In this document: one piece after another, positions 38,533 through 50,770 of the stretch
Layout of the letters: each line of letters opens with the position of its first letter
Position numbering within the stretch: the first letter of the stretch is position 1
Assembly: GCA_006937955.1 (NCBI GenBank)
Contig: SSNP01000001.1
Span: 7,324,165-7,388,164 of the forward strand
Reading direction: 5' to 3'
DNA length: 64,000 nucleotides
DNA from: Pachypanchax playfairii
Taxonomy: Eukaryota; Chordata; Actinopteri; Cyprinodontiformes; Aplocheilidae
Program-made: the position numbers and the translations under genes
Notes under the pieces: generated by a model
The model's input: the letters and a program-made list of their open reading frames with translations, nothing else
The model's database searches: none
Told to the model about the DNA's origin: nothing

Positions 38533-41500
38533 ATGTAGAAGACGCATCAGCTGTATTTCAAATACATCAATAAACATACACATTTACTTATTTAATGGTT
38601 GTTGTTACTTTGTTGTTTACATAATGACCAAAGATACTGTAGTGTTATAGTGCTAATATTATTTTATTTAGCATAAATATGTTATGGATAATAGTATTTA
38701 ATTAGGATAGTTTATCAACAGTTCCAAGTGAATCAAAATTTCAGTTTGATTAGCATTTTCTGGATGGTGGATGCTAATGTTAGTTTCTGCTCTCAGGTTG
38801 TATTATACAGCACGTTCCTTCAGTTTTAGTCAACAGGAATGTCCCTTAAAGTGGGATGGAAGTGGACATTCCCGATCTGCCTTGACCTCAAGATGTAACA
38901 CGGCTACCATGTGTATAAAAAGTTGTGAGAACTGCACTAATAAACATTTTGGGTTTCACTGTTTTGGTTTGTATCTCAGTAAATCAGTTATGTTCAATTA
39001 AATCGAAGCAGCATGATTCCCTGTGGGGTTATCAGCTGGTAGAATCTTACCTGCCTTAGAAAGTTATCTAAAAGATCTCAATCAAGAGAATAAACGGGGA
39101 GGGGGTTGTTCTTTTAGTGCTAGTGGCTAGTCTGAACAAAGCCAGTTCCAGTATGACTCTAATCCTTCCAACTGCTCCAACATCAACTTCATACAACACT
39201 TCTTCAAAAGTCCAATTTATCCTTTTCAATAAGGGCATGAATCTGTTTTTGTGCAATTCTTTGATAATTACTTTCGTTTTGTTCTCTTTTACCAGTTTTG
39301 GATTGTAAATGTATGCATATTTTTACTTTTATTGCCTTCCCTTTTAGAATGAATTGTAGCAAAAACCACAGGTCAATATTTCTTCAAGCTGTCTAACATT
39401 TTGGTTTATGACAAGGACCTTCAAGTCAATTACATTTGCATAATCTTCTGAGCACTACTTTGGGCTTTTGTGCTGATTAACAATGCTAAACTAATAAGGT
39501 GAACATTTCCCCTGCTAGCATCAGCCTGTCAGCTTTGTCATTGTTGGGATCTATTCATCTGGGTTGCATTCATCAAGCACAAATATTCTTTTTAGCAACA
39601 GAGCTCTTAGCAACAGGCAAATATCAAAGTAAAGAAATACGCAGGTCCTCTAATCCTTATTATAAATCTTTGTATGCCCAGAAGATCAAGCTGTAATTTT
39701 GATGTAAAACACTGGCTCATAAACAAGCCAGTAATTTCTACTTTGAAATGAAATGCAAATTAAAATCTCTGTCAACAGGGACATGAACTGCTCCATCATG
39801 AGCCTGAGAGGAACATCTTAGTCTCAGTCCAAAGCATCAGAGCACAGACAGATGGTGAGGCAGGAATGGAGATCAGCAAAGTCTTCTGTGAATTGAAAGA
39901 GTAAACAAAGTCCACAGAAAGCTGGATGTCAGAGTCCACTCATCTCATTTGAAACCCAACAGTTGCTGCAGAATAAATCCATTCTACTTTACTGAATTAG
40001 ATTCTCTCTTTTTCTTTATGTCAGATATTTTTAATTAAATTCAACTAACAATCAGACAATATTAAAATAAATTTGTTTTTAAAATGTTATTAATGAATAC
40101 AGTACTGTGTACTTAACATTCAGCTGAATTTAGCTAAAAGTCCCAATTGAAACATTTTTTTGGGGATGTTCATGTGAATGTGTGAGATTTTAAACAGATT
40201 AAAGTTGTGCTGCAAATTATCTTAATACTGAAGAAGTTCTGTCTGAGGATTACTAAGACCTTTTCCCTCATTAACCCCCCCCCCATGTTACTTCCATCAT
40301 ACAGCTGTTTTACTCACAAACTTAAAAAATAAGAATTTATAAAAAATAACCTAATGATGAAATCTTTAAATTGTTCATTTCAGTGATAAAACTGATCTAG
40401 ATGTCTATAGAGGTTTTGTTTTAAATGACAGTGAGATAATAATCCCAGTGTGCTGTTCTGTAGATACAATTATAACAATAATGTGAAAAGTTTCTGCAAA
40501 ATTGTGATTGTGAACTAAGAACCAACACAGAACTCTTATAACTGTAGAACCATCTGAGTGAATTCTAGTGAACTTGTTTTATCTCCTCATTTCTAAATAC
40601 CACTTTAAATCATTTAATTTTAATGTTGTTGACACTCTAAACATTTGATTAGCTTTATATGTGCAACTCTGTCCCAAAACATGGAGGATTATTAATCTTG
40701 AATATCATTAATCCAACATGCATGTTTCTTTCTTTGTTGTTGTGAAACTAAAACAAACAGACACAAATATTCATGAATCATGCCATGAAATACTAAACAG
40801 ATTTTCTCAGTAAGACAACAGGTACATGGACATTTTCTCATCTTTTAATTATATATTCTGAATGCTAAAATCCAAAAATATGTTTAAAACATTTTGGAAA
40901 TATGTGCATTTATAAATGATTAAAAACTAAATAATATCCCACATAATCTCTCATGGTGTGATCAATCTCACCTTATCTTTACTTCCAAAATCCTCCATTT
41001 CTATTAAAAAAAATCAATTATGCTTCTAAGCTGATGCTAATTAACCTAATTAGGAGTGAGTTATTTCATGTCCTTTTTCAGCTTCTTGTTTTTTTCAAAG
41101 TTTTTCTCTTCTTGTTCAACCTTTAAATTAATCTGCTGGCATCAAATTGAAATAATAATTTTTAATTTAATTTTCAACTTTCAACTGCATCATTTAATGA
41201 TGTTTTATTTACATTTCTCTGACCTTGTCTGTGTTTAAACAGGGATTGCAGCAGATCTGCTGACTAAACAGTTTAGATTTTTTGGTAACAGAAGTTTTCT
41301 AACATTATTTACACATTTAGATTTTGGAAATGTTGCTCATTCCAGACAGTCAACCTCCTTCTGTCACACATTTCCTCCTTTTGCCATCCTTTTCTCTGTG
41401 GGTCTCTCTGTGATGTTATTAGGTCTTGACCTCTGATCTGACACATGTAGTGATTCAGATATAAAATGCTGTAATTTTGTTTAGCTTAATTTTTACACAG

Positions 41501-41961
41501 CCATTTCATCACAAACTACTCAGATAACTGCAGGGATGATGCAACTTCCTGCTGTGATTGAGCGTGTTGCTGGGACAAAAATGGTTAACGACTGTGCAAA
41601 TGGCAGATGGGGGATTAAAAAAATGATGGTGTCTGGTATTAGTGCAGCTCTAAAGGTGGCTGCGAGCTTGTTCCTCCGTGGCACAGCAATCAGGACTGAT
41701 TTGTGTGATTGAGAGCTGGCAGTAAACGCTGATGGTTCATTTGCCCGTTGATGGATAATTGTTGCTATTAACAACGTGACACTGGACTCACCTTTATTAT
41801 GAAAATGTTCTTTACAGTGCTTATGGTGTCCGTGTTTCCGTGTCCTTGAATTCATTCTTGAACATGGTATCCTGCGCGTGTCCTTCACTGAGTACACCTG
41901 ACACAGGTGCACGTCTTTCTAAACCTTTTTGTAGCATCAGCTGTTTATACTGAGTCTAAAT
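38533..41961. other. Unannotated AT-rich sequence, no gene recognised
   Basis: A C run at 40276-40286 is the only simple repeat of note. The block 41510-41920 is GC-balanced and contains a 130-codon minus-strand frame without domain features. It may be conserved non-coding DNA. Confidence 0.4.
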
Positions 41962-42000
41962 ATACAGTTAGAGTCAGAGATTTAGATACACTCAGCTAGA
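41962..42000 (+). repeat. Tc1/mariner-type terminal fragment
   Basis: The stretch tacagttagagtcagaga followed by tttagatacactcagctag resembles the start of Tc1-like fish terminal inverted repeats (TACAGTTGAAGTCAGAAG then TTTACATACACTTAGC), with several substitutions. It begins after TA-rich DNA as expected. No transposase or opposite terminus is nearby, so only an eroded end is claimed. Confidence 0.45.
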
Positions 42001-42221
42001 GGGGAGTCTTGGCTCCCCTTTAACCCTTTAGGTGCCAGAATTTCTGATGAAATTCATATTTTTGTGCAACATATTTTCAAAAGGCGATAACTTAAAAATG
42101 ATGAGAGATAATTAATACTGTAAATGAACGAGAATTAATTTTGACCCAAAATGTATGAAAATAAAATAATTTTATATTATATAATATATATTATATATAA
42201 TAATGATATTATATTATTATT
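42001..42221. repeat. Hairpin plus AT-alternating low-complexity tract
   Basis: A hairpin with arms GGGGAG (42001-42006) and CTCCCC (42013-42018) opens the stretch. It is followed by ttaaccctttaggtgccag, and the stretch ends in an almost pure A/T tract (about 42165-42221) of ttatattatataatatata type. The ttaacccttt phrase resembles some piggyBac-type ends but no partner was found. Confidence 0.5.
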
Positions 42222-42397
42222 ATCAACTCTGTCAGTGTGTGTCCCAGGACAGCTGTGGCTACATGTGTGTAGTTCATCATCACCAAACGTGTGAGTATGT
42301 GTGTGAATGGGTGAATGACAAAAACTGTAGTGTGAAGCGCTTTGGGGGTCGTAGGACTTGAGTAAAGCTCTATACAAGTACATGCTATTTACCATTT
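42222..42397 (+). mobile_element. SINE-type tail, headless copy
   Basis: The blocks gtgtgaatgggtgaatgaca, aaaactgtagtgtgaagcgc, tttgggggtcgtagga and ctatacaagtacatgctatt...taccatt match the reverse complement of the 3' two-thirds of the SINE at 56638-56913 almost phrase for phrase. The tRNA-like head is missing, so this copy is 5'-truncated. Confidence 0.7.
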
Positions 42398-44430
42398 ATT
42401 TGCATATGGTGATGTCACAAAACTACCGGATATTTGTAAAAATTATTGTTGTTGTAATTCTTTTCAAACATCTTGAACACAAAATATTTTCACTTTTTTT
42501 AATCAGTAAATTGTAAAACACAATTGAAATGTCCAAGATTATAAACATAAAATGTACAAATTCAATTAAGTATAAAAGTGTTTATGTTTTTAATGTTTTA
42601 AATATTTTAACCATTTTGTGTCTGTTCACTGACAATAAAATTACAGTTCTGAACAAAACTTCTTCCATTTGCTTCTGTGACACATATTATATTATGGTGT
42701 GTTTCACCTCTAAAACCTGCGATCAGAGACAGATCCCTCCTCCTTGTTCCTTGCAGCTGCAGCTCAACTTGCCCCCTGCGCTGATTTCCTGCTACAGCAA
42801 CACTTTATTGTCTCCTTTACCTGCTCTGCAGCCTGAAGGAAACAGGAACAAATCGTCAATCACCAAACCACCACTCCAGTGTTTATCATCATTTTAATAA
42901 ATAATACAGCTCCTCTTCATTTCCGATCTATGTTTCAGTTTGTTTGTTCAGTCATTTGTTCTGATAACATGTAAATTATAGTTTATTAATGTTCCAGTTC
43001 ACCATCTAGTGACTTGGAGGCTCCAAGCAGCTGCACTCAGCAAGAATGCCATTCAGAAAGAAACTTTTTAACCCAATTCTTGTTTTCAGACATCAGTGCA
43101 GAATTGTGTATCAGAGTTCCATCTTATACAAAGGAACAGTTGAAGTTAATCATTTAAACCCTCAAACTGACAAGACATTCATGCTCATGATGACTTTGAA
43201 CTTCTGACAGGCTCTGTGAATGACAGCAGCATAAGTCTGATGCTAAATAAACTTATAGAATCCAGAGAATCCTTTGAATTGCTCAGTGACAACTACAGTA
43301 GAACAGAAGCTAAAAGTAAAAAAAGAAGACAAAGAACTTGAAGAGATGCAGCGAATGTAAACACGCAATGCTGTGAAGTTCCCTTTAATCTCTGCAGGCT
43401 GCAGAATGAATTAATACCAGATACCTTTATGCACTGAAAGTTTAAACTGGATTTTACCATCCGGTTCTTCTTCCCATGGGAATCCCAGTCGTATAAATCT
43501 CTCAGTTAGATAAATGTGTTTTATAATTCATATTCTAATGTTCTTGGCTTTGTTTGATATTCAATGGGGGTCACTGTTATCTATTTTTCAAAGAGTAGGA
43601 ATTTACTTAATTAGCTCCAGCCTTTTGTCTAGCGCTCATTAAAATTAATTCAAACTTTGATTATATAACTTGTTCAAATTAGACAAAATCATACACAGAG
43701 AACTCATTGTGACTGATTAATATCAAATAATAAAAAAAAATGTTTAGCATAAATGATAGGCTTTTGTATCATACATATAAAAGTGCTTCATTGCTTGATT
43801 TCCTGACAAAGATAGTGTTAAAGTCTGTGATGTGATGGAACACGGACGTTAACATCCTAAAGTAGAAGCTGTTTCTGAATATGCTGACTCACTTCACTTC
43901 TACCTGTTATTAGAGAAGCTGAATCCTTTTGGGGATCCAATCATTGAATTTGCAGAAAAAGCCCTCAGGTTACAACTGCTCTTCAAAGAACATTTTTGAT
44001 AAGATTCCTGAAAAATCCATTATGGTTTCTGTAAACTGTCAACGTTCATAATTTATTGACAAATGGACGATCTTCACCTGCAGTCTTAACTGCAGTGATA
44101 GCAGTAAATATAGAATTAGAGCTCTCCACGAGTCGTCCTGATTGGTTCTGTTATCAAATGTCAAACCTCTTATGGAACAATAGGGCAGCTGTCAGTCTCA
44201 TGCAGCTGATGAGGTTTTGTTTAGGTTTGTGATGGTGAGAAAATCCCTCCTTTCATGCATAATTTATGAATTCTTTTCTTAAATAGTTTTATTTATCTTT
44301 AGATGTGAAAAATACAAGTTTGAACTTTATTTGCACTTTTAAAGAATTTTGCATGTTTGTGCAAAAAGTCTGTTTCTTTTTTACTATAAAAAAGACTCCA
44401 GATAATTCTTAATGCAAAACATTAATTAAA
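42398..44430. other. Unannotated AT-rich sequence
   Basis: A 122-codon open frame at 42529-42897 is composition-driven and has no domain-like features. No repeat family or exon recognised. Confidence 0.45.
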
Positions 44431-44449
44431 TTTATTTATTTATTTATTA
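44431..44449. repeat. (ATTT)n microsatellite
   Basis: Four to five tandem TTTA units immediately before the GATCCGG-rich stretch. It may be the tail of an older insertion. Confidence 0.75.
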
Positions 44450-44464
44450 CTGGAGTGGGGGATG

Positions 44465-44532
44465 CGGATCCAACAAGATAGCTTCCGGATTGAACAGCGG
44501 AGGTGCCGGATCGTGATCCGGCTGGATCCGGC
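44465..44532. repeat. GATCC/CCGGATC-rich stretch with a perfect inverted repeat
   Basis: CCGGATC-GT-GATCCGG at 44506-44521 is an inverted repeat with 7-base arms. GGATCC or CCGGAT motifs recur at 44466, 44484 and 44525. The stretch is GC-rich and CpG-bearing inside AT-rich DNA. Similar GGATCCGG iterations occur in the RTE-like family, so this may be an upstream piece of that element, though no other block of it is visible. Confidence 0.5.
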
Positions 44533-45129
44533 ACAAATTAAGCTCTGCATTCTACCAACTTACTCAACCAATATTTCAGAGTGTCTCAGTCTATTGTGTT
44601 GGCAATAAACCAAAAATACCCCAAAAACATATAGAAGAAAACAGTTTTTTACAGTGACCGCTATTTATGAAAGGGTTAATTTAATACAGTTTTGTGTTAC
44701 TCAATTACCTTTTTCTTGATAATTTTTCTGCTTCAAACCCAGTGAGCAACAGATTCCAGTGTCCAGTTAAAATCCCTTTCAGTTTTGATTGTTTGTGTGT
44801 GGAACAATTCTAGACTAAATTTATACAAACTCATACTGTTATTTATGTCTGTAAATATAATTGGAGGCAGCAGATTGAACTGCACAGACTCCAAAGATGT
44901 AAAGATTTCCCATGTCATGTCACGTCTCAGTTCATCTCAGTTTAGATTAATAAACATGTACACGTTGTAAGTTTTTGTGTTGCATCATTTAGCTCAAGCA
45001 GTTCAGCCTTTTTAATTTCAGAGTTTAGCAGCTGAAAATTTTAGAAAAATAAGTAATTGAAAATACAGAAGCAAAATAAGACCAACATGAATAAAAACAT
45101 TTGAAAAATGAGCTGAGGTTGTCTTTTGT

Positions 45130-45600
45130 GTCACACAGTTTGAGTTTTCATTTTCTGGCCTTCTGTTTTTTCAAGCTTCAGTTTTGTTGCCCTCAGTTCA
45201 TGTGTGTTTGTGCGTCTCCTTCTGTCATTAATTAAGTTTAGAGAAAATGCTTTCAATTACCAGTTTGTTCCGTTAAACTGTTAGTTTCTCAAACTTGTGC
45301 CAGTCTGTCAGTTTCAGGTCTCTGTGTGTACAGGACCCTGCCTAGATAACCTGACTTTGGTTCAGCCTGTTCCCTGTTGGATCTCTGACTCTTTCTGGTT
45401 TATAAGTCTGTCACGTTCTTTTCAGTAGTTTTGGTTTTTGCTCCCTGATTTGGACATTTGAAATTCTCTGGGAAGAAGACAATTTTTTTAATCACATAAC
45501 CCTTTTGTGTTTTTTCCGCAGTAGATCGTTCTGGTGTGTTTGTTTGTTTGTTTGTTTTTTTGTTTCTCCTCCTGGCTGTGAAAATAAACAGTGAACTGCC
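45130..45600. repeat. Old T/G-rich interspersed repeat, copy 2, with (TTTG)n
   Basis: Long T/G/C-biased run with phrases such as cagtttcaggtctctgtgtg, ttcagcctgttccctgttgg and agttttggtttttgctccct, ending in a (TTTG)n microsatellite at about 45538-45560. It resembles 20671-21000 and 50395-50770 in strand bias. Family unknown. Confidence 0.35.
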
Positions 45601-45689
45601 TGGTTAACTGCATCCAGACCCCACATTACAGAGGTGCATTTTTCCTTTCAGGAATAATAACGTCTCATTCAGTCACATGGAGAAGGTGA

Positions 45690-45930
45690 ACTTAAAGCTA
45701 TACAGCGGCCAGCCACTAGGGGGCACTTGTTTCGACACCAACATCTGAGTTATGTTCTGTTGTTCTGTTTCTCCAAACTGAGTTCATTCATTGAGCGATA
45801 AACAAACCATACAGTATTAATTGTTGATAGATTTTCCACAGAACCCACTTTAAAAGATCTTGACTTATGCTTTTGGAGTTAATGACTCCCACTATACGAC
45901 CCTATATATAACAAACTGTTTAAGTCACAT
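45690..45930. repeat. Possible interspersed repeat with a diverged partner at 53510-53600
   Basis: The blocks tttctccaaactgagttcat, gcgataaacaaacc and gtattaattgttgatagatt correspond loosely to tttctccaaactgaccttgt, gcaattttacaaaagat and atattaattgttgtatcaac near 53517-53592, in the same order and with similar spacing. The phrase ccactagggggcac upstream also recurs in fish genomes as I remember it. Shared ancestry is likely but the family is not named. Confidence 0.35.
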
Positions 45931-46703
45931 TGTACACATTAAAATGACACTTTTAATTCTAATATAATGTACAAACAAACTAAAACAAAACAACGTGAAA
46001 TGTTTATTGTTGTTCAAACATTGCTGAAGGTGAATGTTTACTGCTGTTAAACATGGAAAACATCCCAATCAGTCAGTGATGTGAGTTTCTACATGATGTG
46101 AAAATCAGGTTTAATCAAATCCATTTTAGACACTGAGTGTAATATTTTGTATTCCTTAAACAAACATTTGATTATAGATCAACGATCAGAAACAAGGAGC
46201 CAATTATAGTTATGAGGCACTCATTCCAATCAGGGTTTGCAGCTGATTCAATTCAAACTGAAAGAGTGCTGTTTATTTATTTGTCTGTGGTAATACGTGT
46301 GATATAATTGCAAAGCCCTTCATGGGAGCTCTCCAAATCTTCCCAGACGGATGACATTTTTGTTGCTTCTGTTGGTTTGTGCCAATGCCTTCATTCTCTC
46401 TTAAACCTTTATTTTTTTTATTATATTGCCTGACAGTTTATTGATGTTTTGTAACAGCTGTTCTGACATGTTTTAGTAAAAAACAAAACAAAACAGCATG
46501 AAGCCAAATGATGATTAAAACATGGTTCAAAAACACAATATTCATTGAAATTACTTTGAAAATAAAAATATTTTACTGGCTGCTGGAGATCCTCCATCAA
46601 ACCAAACACATTGTTTAAATGTGTTCTGGAGGCAAACAATCTAATAAATACAGTGTTGTTGTTTCATTTGAGTTTTTTCTTGGACAGCCACAGGAGTTCA
46701 TGA

Positions 46704-46852
46704 CACAAATATTGTTTATTTTTATTTATTTTTTCCTGCCCAGCAGAAAACATCAGGAGCCAATTCACCTCGATGTCCCAGCCAACCCCTACTGTGGAGC
46801 TTTTACCATCCATCAAGTGGACTCTAAAAAAATTGGGTCAAAGGAAAAATAA
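46704..46852 (+). other. Candidate terminal exon after a strong splice-acceptor-like site
   Basis: A long pyrimidine tract (46705-46740) ends in tttttcctgcccag, followed by an open frame reading RKHQEPIHLDVPANPYCGAF and closing in KEK-stop at 46852, directly beside an AATAAA at about 46848. The composition after the acceptor shifts away from the AT-rich background. I do not recognise the peptide, there is no partner exon in the window, and a 36-codon open frame is easily chance. Confidence 0.2.
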
Positions 46853-46859
46853 AAACAAA

Positions 46860-49648
46860 AAACTTTGTGAGGATGTAAATAACTGAAAGAAAGAAATTTA
46901 TGGGGCAAACATAACAGATCAACTCAACCAGTAAGTCGACTGGGCTGTAAAACATTTCTGTTTTGAGATTCATTAATCAGAAATGTTAGTAAAGTAACTT
47001 CATGGCTGCAAATTGGGGCCAAATATTTATCAAAATTTGACTGTGAGGTATTGAAATAGCTGCGGTTCAGAAACTGGCTCTGATCAGAACACGGGAAAAT
47101 AATTCACAGCATCTGTGTAATTTATAACCACATGGACACAGTGGTCGAAGTACAGCCTCGTTTAAGTATTTGTTGCAAACATTTAGTTGTAAAATTAAAT
47201 ATCTATATGTATTAGATTAAAAACATAACTAAATTTTCATCAGTATTTTTAATATAATCTATTTAAGAAGTGGGAACTGATCTCTGTGACAGTTATTACA
47301 AGCTAGCTAATTTCTAAGCGAGGTAGGCTGTTAGCTAACGCTTTAGCTTATGAAGCTCGTTTAAAAATGAGTCTTTGCTAAGTTGTCTGAAATGTTCAAC
47401 ACGCTGGTTCATCCCTATCAAAGTGGATGGCTAATTAGGGTGGATGCTAGATATGCCTTTATAGATTGTACACTAGCTAAAGATTCAAAGTTGGTGCTTA
47501 CGTTTTCTGTTGTGTCACCATAACACTGGTTCCCTTAGCTTAAGGGGTTTCGCTCAAGTTTATCTTTGTGTGCAGATGATTTATAGGTCTATGACTTAAA
47601 CCGAAATATTTCTCTGGTCAGGTACAAGGACTAAATCAAAATATCATCCAATTAATTTTAAAGGATTTCAAGACTTTTACTTTTACCAGCTCTTGTGGAA
47701 GCCTGTTCAGTGTGGGGCGCTCTATGTGCCATTTATCACTCAAACCCAAACAGTATCCCTAAATGCCACGACTAACTCCATGACTCTACCGTGATACACA
47801 GAAAACAGAAATGCACGATCCACAGCTCACTGTTTCTATGAGAACACCCACAAATATCCACAAATTTAACTTTAAAGTTCAATTTAAATCTTTATGCACA
47901 GTTAGTCACACATAAGCCATACTAAATGTGCTGTCAAATGGAATGTGACTTTTCATGCATTGAAGGAAAATGGCCATTTGGTGCAAAGAATCGTTATAAG
48001 GAGGTATGATTAATAGCAATCCATTCTAATCTGTGTGAAAGGAGACCTGTGGCATTTTCAAAACATACAGCACAAGAACTAATACTCTTGGATATATTTG
48101 AGAATCAATATCATATTTAAAATGTTCATACTAATTTTGTGACTGTGTTTTATATTAACAGCCAGAAGCTGGTTGATGGCATCATCGCCCATGGCTTTTA
48201 TGATTATTTTTACAACCAATAAAATTTAGTCAGGCTTTATTTTATTTTAAACTGGAGAGCATGTTTAAAATGTGATTATAAAGACAAAGCAGGTTATTTC
48301 AGGTTTAAATTGTAATAGTGGGTGGGTACAAATATAGCCTGTAATAAAAAGAAAGGATGTGGCAAGTAAACATCATGTTATATTCACAGTAGGAGTGTTT
48401 GCCTAAATTGGTTTTGAGGAAAGTGTTTATTAAGGACAAAAGATCAGCGGAGATAAGCTGTGCTGTGACACAGAGCCACAGAGCGAGGAAAACGTGGTGA
48501 GCTCAATCTTGGCAAACACAGGGACAGCTGGAGAGTAGCAGCTAACAAACAGTTGATTCTCACTTCACACCACATGAGGAGATTTGAATTGATTTTCAGC
48601 TCTTTGGTTGTTTTCTGGCTTTGTCTTTGAGTTGAAACCAAACCACCTTTTATTTTAATTTCTAACATTTGTTTCATTCATATTTCTGGTATTTTAGAAT
48701 GTTTTCATTGTGATTTGCAACTGATTTGACTTTTCATTGTCATTCAGTGAACACAGAAACTCCAGCCAGTTTTCTTGTGTTTCTACCAACTAAACTCATT
48801 TAACCTTCTTCCTCTTTGATCATGTTCTTTTCACAGGAGGAGGCCTCGGTGGCTTCTCTGACCAAGCTGCACAGCGGACTAATGATTAAAACTTCTTTAA
48901 ATAATGTCAGAAATCCCTTGCTTATTATTTCTCCCTCTGTTCTTCCTTTCTATAATGACAAATCTTAGACCTTCAGAGTATACACAATTATTATTCCTTT
49001 TTTCTTCCCCTACCCGTGGAGATGATTCCTGGGTTGTTTGATGACTGAATCCTCTGTGGTCTTTTTCCATTGTACTGCTAAAATAAAGCACAATTTAAAT
49101 TAGGTTCTGCTCAGTCTCTCTTGTGTTGCAGTGTATATTTTTCCATACCACTTCAAGGAAGTGCAGTTTCTAGCTTAGAAAATATACTCTGCCACCATCT
49201 ACTGTTTGTTTTTCCTTTCTAATCTTCAGGCAGAACTCTAACGATTGACTTACTAAACTCTTCTGGGTTCAGGAAACTTTGTCCCACTAATCATTTGTTT
49301 GCCAGTACACAGTAAAACTGCATTAATGGGGGTTAAGGAACAGCACACAGGTTAGTTTTCAGGGATTAGAAACAGATATTTTCAAATAACAGTTTTTTAT
49401 TCAACCCAGAAAAAGAAGCATCTGCATCGCCTCTGTTCTATGAAAAGTGAATGTTTCCTTAACTGGCTGCTACTTCAGCGCTGTGCCATGTGGAGGGTGG
49501 TGTCACCAGGATCTTTATTCTTTCAGCACAACATGACTCTTGACTCTACCTGTAGGTCGTTGTGTGGTTGGGCCTGTTTAAGGTATCTTCTTTGTCCTTT
49601 CTTCAGTCAGAAGCTTCTCAGGGCAGATTGTATCTGTTGTGTTAACCT
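46860..49648. other. Unannotated sequence, no gene recognised
   Basis: Short open frames only and no recognised repeat. A local run of gctagc/ttagcta phrases occurs at 47290-47470. Confidence 0.45.
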
Positions 49649-49649
49649 C

Positions 49650-49859
49650 TTAAGCCCCAAGCCCTTTTTTAGGTCTGCATCTACAAGGTCTATTTGAATA
49701 GTTTTGGTGTCAAAATAAAGGGAACACTTGTGAAATTTGTTTAGATGTGTAAGTATCAGTATTTAGGTCACTGACTCAGAGAAAATTAAGATGGAACACA
49801 AGAATAAATGAGTGATTTCATTTCCCTAAGTCCCCCGATTGGGGGACGTTGGGGCTTAA
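49650..49859. mobile_element. Short TTAA-flanked MITE
   Basis: The left edge CTTAAGCCCCAA (49649-49660) and the right edge TTGGGGCTTAAG (49849-49860) are perfect inverted repeats of 12 bases. They contain TTAA at 49650-49653 and 49856-49859, which can be read as a TTAA target duplication around GCCCCAA termini. Just inside the right edge GTCCCCC-GATT-GGGGGAC forms a second hairpin. At about 200 bases with no coding capacity it fits a non-autonomous piggyBac- or Kolobok-type element. Confidence 0.7.
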
Positions 49860-49908
49860 GATTAAGAAACGACAAATGACAGCATTTTGTTTCAGTGACC
49901 AAGTTGCT

Positions 49909-49974
49909 CCATCCATCCATCCATCCATCCATCCATCCATCCATCCATCCATCCATCCATCCATCCATCCATCC
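49909..49974. repeat. (ATCC)n microsatellite, about 16 units
   Basis: Uninterrupted CCAT/ATCC iteration, degenerating into ccctccctc at the right. It lies 50 bases beyond the TTAA MITE. GGAT-type tails also end the tRNA-promoter-like fish repeat, so it may be the expanded tail of a lost copy. Length polymorphism is likely. Confidence 0.95.
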
Positions 49975-50394
49975 CTCCCTCTCTTCAGTGATACTTCTCT
50001 GGCTCCTCCTGCAGGATTGTAAGACCTTTCCTGGCCATAGAGAATCCTTCCAGCAGGTTCTGAGTCTTCCTTGGGATTCTCTCTCAGTCAGACATAACCA
50101 GAACAACTCTAGAACCCTGAAGTTTCCTAATTAGATACCCGAACCCCCTCAACTGACTCTTTTTGATGCAGAAGAGCAGCAGCTCTACTTCAAGCTTCCC
50201 TTGCTGAGAGAACACCTTATCTCCAAGTCTGAGCCAAGGATCTGTTATATTTGGTCATCCTTCACCTCAATAGACTAAAGGAACTTCTTTATAGCAGACA
50301 ACATCAAGATGCCTGAACTTCTCCTCATGTAATGGTAAATCATTTAAAATGCTTTTAATGACTAATGTGTTTGAACATCAGCTGCACACAGCAT

Positions 50395-50770
50395 TGTCAT
50401 GAAATCTTGTGTCTATTTTATAGTTCTGTGCTTGTTTTCTGCTTTTGTTTGTCCATCTAATTTTAGTTAATTTAGTTTTCCCCATGCTATGTCTGTATTG
50501 CCTGATTATCTCACCTAACAGCCATTTCTCACTCAGTGTAACTAAAGACCAGGTTCTTTGTTGTTCTTGTCTCATATTTGTCTCTCCTTGTCCTAGTTTG
50601 CGTTTAGATTTCCATCAAATCAGACCTGGTTTTCATGTTTTCTCATGTCTTATCTGTTATTTATTTTGTTGAAGATTCAACACTTGCAGTTTCTTTGTCT
50701 AAAAAGGCGTTTGTTTGTCTCCTGACTGTTTCGCCTGCCTGTAAGTCCTTTATTTGGTTGCTTTTTTCAC
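50395..50770. repeat. Old T/G-rich interspersed repeat, copy 3 (tentative)
   Basis: T/G/C-biased run with phrases gttctgtgcttgttttctgc, ttttccccatgctatgtctg, gttctttgttgttcttgtct and tcctagtttgcgtttagatt. It has the look and strand bias of 20671-21000 and 45130-45600. Family unknown. Confidence 0.35.

Noticed and set aside
41520..41912. 130-codon minus-strand open frame
   Set aside because: Lies in a GC-balanced block that may be conserved non-coding DNA. No domain recognised and no splice sites at its ends.
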